A stretch of DNA of 64,000 bases from Curtobacterium sp. SGAir0471. Lineage in GTDB: Bacteria > Actinomycetota > Actinomycetes > Actinomycetales > Microbacteriaceae. This document shows positions 60,962-64,000 of the stretch, in pieces. The stretch is taken from NCBI RefSeq assembly GCF_005490985.1, contig NZ_CP027869.1, forward strand, positions 1,054,001 to 1,118,000, written 5' to 3'. Each line of letters opens with the position of its first letter. The first letter of the stretch is position 1. The position numbers and the translations under genes were made by a program. The notes under the pieces are model-generated. The model did no database searches. It was not told where the DNA came from and worked only from the letters and a program-made list of their open reading frames with translations.

Positions 60962-61261
60962 TCAGCGGGCGCCCGCGCGGCCCTGCTGCACGCGGGTGCT
61001 GCCCGTGCGCGCCTCTTCGGCAGCGGCCAGGACGTCCGCGTCCCCGCTGCGGCCACCGAGGGGGCGGACGAAGAAGTCGACGATGCCCGCCGCGATCGCA
61101 CCGAGCACGGCGAACATCGCCCAGCCCACGAAGAGCCCCGCGGTGTTCCGGCCGTCGGCGGGCGCGAGGAAGACGCTCGCGGCGTACAGCGCGGCCGCGA
61201 GCACGAGGAACGCGACGACGGCGGTGACGAGGACGCGGTGCCAGGCGGTGCGCGGGTGCAT
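60962..61261 (-). CDS. Small two-helix membrane protein (99 aa)
   Basis: MHPRTAWHRVLVTAVVAFLV leads into two hydrophobic segments (VLVTAVVAFLVLAAALYAAS; LFVGWAMFAVLGAIAAGIVD) with a polar loop (PADGRNTAG), then a C-terminal tail GRSGDADVLAAAEEARTGST ending in basic residues. It follows the larger membrane protein by about 20 bp on the same strand and is probably cotranscribed. No family recognised; function unknown. Confidence 0.7.
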   Translation of the reverse strand: MHPRTAWHRVLVTAVVAFLVLAAALYAASVFLAPADGRNTAGLFVGWAMFAVLGAIAAGIVDFFVRPLGGRSGDADVLAAAEEARTGSTRVQQGRAGAR

Positions 61262-61282
61262 GCGGAACAGGATACGCGCGCG

Positions 61283-62884
61283 TCAGCGCTCGGCGTGCCG
61301 CCCGTGCTCGCGTTCCTCGGGCGCACCGGAGCGCGTCGTGCGCGATCCTGCCGGGGCCGGGCGGCGACCGGACGCGTCCACGCGCGGGACGGGACGGGTG
61401 CGCGGCCCGTTGGACGGGCCTCCCGGTCGACCGGGACCGGACCGGTCCGCCTGCCGCACCACGGGGATGCGTCCGGTCGGGGTGGTCTCCTGCTCGAGGC
61501 CGTCGCGCCCGCCGGTGAAGACGTCGCCGGAGACGCGGTCGTCCTCCCAGTCGTCGTCGCGCAGGACGCTCAGCGTGCCGGTCTCGGTGGAGGTCAGGCC
61601 GTGGCGCTCGAGCTCGGCGTCCCGCTGCTTCCCCAGGAACTCGCGGTTCGCGTTCTGCGCGTCCTGGAACATCGTCGTGCGGTTGTTCACGATCGCGGAG
61701 ATCCGACGGCGTTCCCACCACTGCTTGCCGAAGAACATGAGCACGAGCCCGGCCGCGGCGTAGCAGCCCATGGTGATCAGCCCACGGCCGAACCCGGGGC
61801 CGACGCCGTAGATCTCGTGCTTGATCATGTCGACCATGCTCGAGCCGACCACGACGTGGTTGAGCCATGCGAACGGCTCCGGCATGAACCACTTCGGGTA
61901 GGCCCCGCCGGAGGACGGCATCGACAGGAAGACGAAGCAGATCATGGCGGGAGCGGCGATGAAGCGGCCGACGAAGTAGCTCAGCCCGTTGACCGCGAGA
62001 CCGATCGCGACGATCCAGCCCCACGCGATGAGGACGAGTTCGATCCAGTGTCCCCGGATGGCACCGACGACGGGGCCGGCCAGCGTGTTCGTGATGAGGG
62101 AGATCACGAGGCCGCCGACCACGATCACGGTCATGCGGGTGCGGTGCCGCAGCGGGCCGCCCATGATGCCGATGAACATCGCGACCATGTAGCCGCCGAT
62201 GCACCAGGCGAGCATGACGTACATCGCGACGGTGCCGTACTCGTCGTACGCGGGCAGTGGTGCGAGCTCCGTGACCGTCGGGGCGGCGACGCCGATCCCG
62301 GTGAGCACGGAGCTCAGCGTCGCGGGGACGAGCGACGCGACCTGGAACTGGTGGGCGCTGGCCTTGAAGACCTCGTTGGCGGACGGGTCGTAGGCGACGG
62401 CGACCGTGCCGGCGAGGACGTCCTGCTTCGCCCGGGCGAGGGAGTCGTACACGTGGAAGACGTACTCGCCGGGCAGGGCCTTGTCGACGGCGGCGACGAG
62501 CGTCGGGTCGCTGCCGACCAGGGCGACGGGGACGTCGTGCGGGTGCGGGGCGTGGAACGCGAAGACGTAGCAGAGGCAGAAGCCGACGATGAAGAACAGC
62601 GGCATCCAGAGCTGCAGGCCGATGAGCTGCAGGGACGGGTGGAGCGTGCCGTACCAGCGGCGGTAGCGGCTGATCCGCTGCGGTTCGGGCACGGGTGCCT
62701 GGCGCACCCGGGCTGCGCGGTGTCCGCTGGGGCGGCTGCCGGCCACGGGTGCACCACGACGGGGCCTCGAACCGCCACGCGTCGAGGGGCGCGTCTGCCG
62801 GGGCCTCGGCGCGGACGACCGCGGCGCTCCGTCGCGATCGGGGAGGTCGCTGTTCCTGGGGACGTCGTTCCGCGGTTCGCTCAC
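61283..62884 (-). CDS. Large ABC-2/YhgE-like membrane protein
   Basis: About 533 residues. The N-terminal 80 residues are basic, Arg/Pro-rich and disordered. Then one helix (LWMPLFFIVGFCLCYVFAF) with PHDVPVALVGSDPTLVAAVD, an extracytoplasmic region (about 130-200), and five further helices (AMYVMLAWCIGGYMVAMFIG; MTVIVVGGLVISLITNTLAG; IELVLIAWGWIVAIGLAVNG; AAPAMICFVFLSMPSSGGAY; GLITMGCYAAAGLVLMFFG). The layout - one helix, exported domain, five helices - is that of YhgE/Pip and DUF3533-type proteins. The C-terminal 120 residues are charged and disordered. GTG 62884 with AAGGAG 11 nt upstream; an earlier in-frame start exists. Transport role likely but substrate unknown. Confidence 0.75.
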   Translation of the reverse strand: MSEPRNDVPRNSDLPDRDGAPRSSAPRPRQTRPSTRGGSRPRRGAPVAGSRPSGHRAARVRQAPVPEPQRISRYRRWYGTLHPSLQLIGLQLWMPLFFIVGFCLCYVFAFHAPHPHDVPVALVGSDPTLVAAVDKALPGEYVFHVYDSLARAKQDVLAGTVAVAYDPSANEVFKASAHQFQVASLVPATLSSVLTGIGVAAPTVTELAPLPAYDEYGTVAMYVMLAWCIGGYMVAMFIGIMGGPLRHRTRMTVIVVGGLVISLITNTLAGPVVGAIRGHWIELVLIAWGWIVAIGLAVNGLSYFVGRFIAAPAMICFVFLSMPSSGGAYPKWFMPEPFAWLNHVVVGSSMVDMIKHEIYGVGPGFGRGLITMGCYAAAGLVLMFFGKQWWERRRISAIVNNRTTMFQDAQNANREFLGKQRDAELERHGLTSTETGTLSVLRDDDWEDDRVSGDVFTGGRDGLEQETTPTGRIPVVRQADRSGPGRPGGPSNGPRTRPVPRVDASGRRPAPAGSRTTRSGAPEEREHGRHAER

Positions 62885-62957
62885 TCGGCGCTCTGCTCCT
62901 TCTGCTGCTCGGAGCATCACGGTACGCCGAGGGCGCTCACCGCGCGCCGGGAGCGGC

Positions 62958-64000
62958 TCAGCTCCGGCTGCGGGACGCCTGGGCCGAGTCCATCGCGAGC
63001 TCCTCGGCGTCGAGGGTCACGAGCACGCGCCGCATGACCTCCTCGTCGAGGTTGCCCTTCTCGCGCTCCTCGAGCACGATCTCGCGGCGTCGGTCGAGCA
63101 GCTCGCGGCGGATGTCCTGGATCTGCGCCCCGCGGAGCCGCAGGGGCGCGTTCCGCTCCTCGTCCTCCTCTTCCTCGGCGTCGCGGCGGAAGGTCTCGGC
63201 CTGCCGTTCGAGTCGTGCCTTCAGCCGGTTCACGACGCTGTCCGATGCCTCGGCGCCGTACTGCTCGGCCCACGCCGGCCGCCGCCGCTCGAGCAGCGCG
63301 ATCGCGGCCTCGGTCGTCCGCTGGTTGAGGCGCATCTCGCTGCGGACGTCCTCCTCGCCCTCGGCCGGGTCCTGCACCTTCAGCGCGCGGATCACGAAGG
63401 GCAGGGTCAGGCCCTGCAGCAGGAGCGTTCCGACCGTCACCACGAAGGCGATCACGAAGATGGTGTCCTGCGCCTTGATCTGGACCGAGTTGCCGACGAC
63501 CGACACCGCCGCGGCGAGGGTCACCACCCCGCGCATGCCGGTCCAGGAGATGACCGTGAGCTCCCGCCAGTTGAGCTTCGGCTCCGCGGATCCCCGCAGC
63601 CAGCGGAGCGACGGGTGCCCACGGGACAGTCGGACGCGCAGCGGTCGGAGCCACCGGCCGTTGATGCGGTTCCGCACGTAGGACTCGAACACGAAGAGCG
63701 GCCGGACCAGGATCACGACGACCAGCACGACGGCCGCCGCGGTGAGCGTCTGGGTCAGGCTCCGGTCGCTCTCGACCAGGTCCTGCACGACGGTCTTCAG
63801 CTGCAGGCCGATCAGGGCGAAGACGAAGCCCTCGAGGATCACGTCGATGCTCGTCCACAGCGGGCGCTCCTGCAGTCGGGTCGCGTAGCCCTCCTTCGGC
63901 GAGTTGTAGCCGATGTAGAGGCCGGCGGTGACGACCGCGATGACCCCGGAGCCGGAGAGGTCCTCGGCGACGATGTAGGCGACGAACGGCAGCAGGATGC
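62958..64000 (-). CDS. CPA1-family Na+/H+ antiporter, 3' part (5' end outside window)
   Basis: The C-terminal ~347 residues of a monovalent cation/proton antiporter. Visible helices include IVAEDLSGSGVIAVVTAGLY, EGFVFALIGLQLKTVVQDL and the conserved WTGMRGVVTLAAAVSVVGNS, which carries the Arg and Gly of CPA1 (NhaP-like) transporters. A cytoplasmic tail of about 130 charged residues follows (RRDAEEEEDEERNAPLRLRG), common in bacterial members of the family. The start is beyond 64000. It exchanges Na+ or K+ for H+ in pH and salt homeostasis. Confidence 0.88.
   Translation of the reverse strand, partial: ILLPFVAYIVAEDLSGSGVIAVVTAGLYIGYNSPKEGYATRLQERPLWTSIDVILEGFVFALIGLQLKTVVQDLVESDRSLTQTLTAAAVVLVVVILVRPLFVFESYVRNRINGRWLRPLRVRLSRGHPSLRWLRGSAEPKLNWRELTVISWTGMRGVVTLAAAVSVVGNSVQIKAQDTIFVIAFVVTVGTLLLQGLTLPFVIRALKVQDPAEGEEDVRSEMRLNQRTTEAAIALLERRRPAWAEQYGAEASDSVVNRLKARLERQAETFRRDAEEEEDEERNAPLRLRGAQIQDIRRELLDRRREIVLEEREKGNLDEEVMRRVLVTLDAEELAMDSAQASRSRS

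Overview
The window is very G+C-rich DNA of an actinobacterium, almost certainly Microbacteriaceae and most like Curtobacterium or a close relative. Signs of this are frequent GTG/TTG starts, 4-nt stop/start overlaps (ATGA, GTGA), TAnnnT -10 boxes with weak -35 boxes, many apparently leaderless genes, an ileS T-box of the actinobacterial type, and the gene order folC - DUF4233 - ndk - rne - rplU - rpmA - obg - proB/proA - nadD - rsfS, which is also known from Mycobacterium. Nothing in the window looks like a prophage, insertion sequence or CRISPR array; it reads as core chromosome with a few accessory genes.

Layout. 0-14.4 kb: end of a LuxR-type regulator, a TetR regulator, a small unknown gene with valS, a ProP-like symporter, a complete peptide-type ABC importer (binding lipoprotein, two permeases, fused double ATPase) divergent from its likely TetR regulator, a membrane glycosyltransferase and a cation diffusion facilitator. 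14.4-35.4 kb: housekeeping block with the ileS T-box, ileS, folC, DUF4233, ndk, a DsbA-like protein facing a VKOR oxidase, RNase E with a Q/G/Y-rich membrane protein, DUF4031, rplU, rpmA, obgE, proB, proA, a small membrane protein, nadD, a disordered tail-anchored protein and rsfS. 35.5-44.2 kb: tRNA-Ala(GGC), an aldose epimerase, pabB, then the SOS mutasome imuA'-imuB-dnaE2 behind two perfect LexA boxes. 44.2-64 kb: a two-component system, an FUSC-type membrane protein, an APH-fold protein, an SNF2 helicase with a long leader, a mycoredoxin, a CYTH/CHAD-like protein, a Fic protein coupled to oligopeptidase B, an amidohydrolase, a class IV PLP enzyme (possible partner of PabB), a NUDIX hydrolase, membrane proteins and the 3' part of a CPA1 antiporter.

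Functional links visible in the sequence: thiol redox (DsbA plus VKOR, mycoredoxin), RNA processing and ribosome maturation (rne, rplU, rpmA, obgE, rsfS), proline synthesis (proB, proA), folate (folC, pabB, class IV lyase candidate), and damage-induced mutagenesis (imuA', imuB, dnaE2).

The most distinctive non-coding signals are two families of long palindromes that sit at gene-to-gene convergent junctions and share arm sequences tens of kilobases apart; tandem repeats of 31, 19, 15, 9 and 7 bp in intergenic gaps; a TetR-type operator over the start of the ABC binding-protein gene; and the T-box switch in front of ileS. No clearly new multi-gene system is visible; the better leads are an RNase E without its zinc-link cysteines next to a prion-like membrane protein, and the Fic-oligopeptidase B pair.
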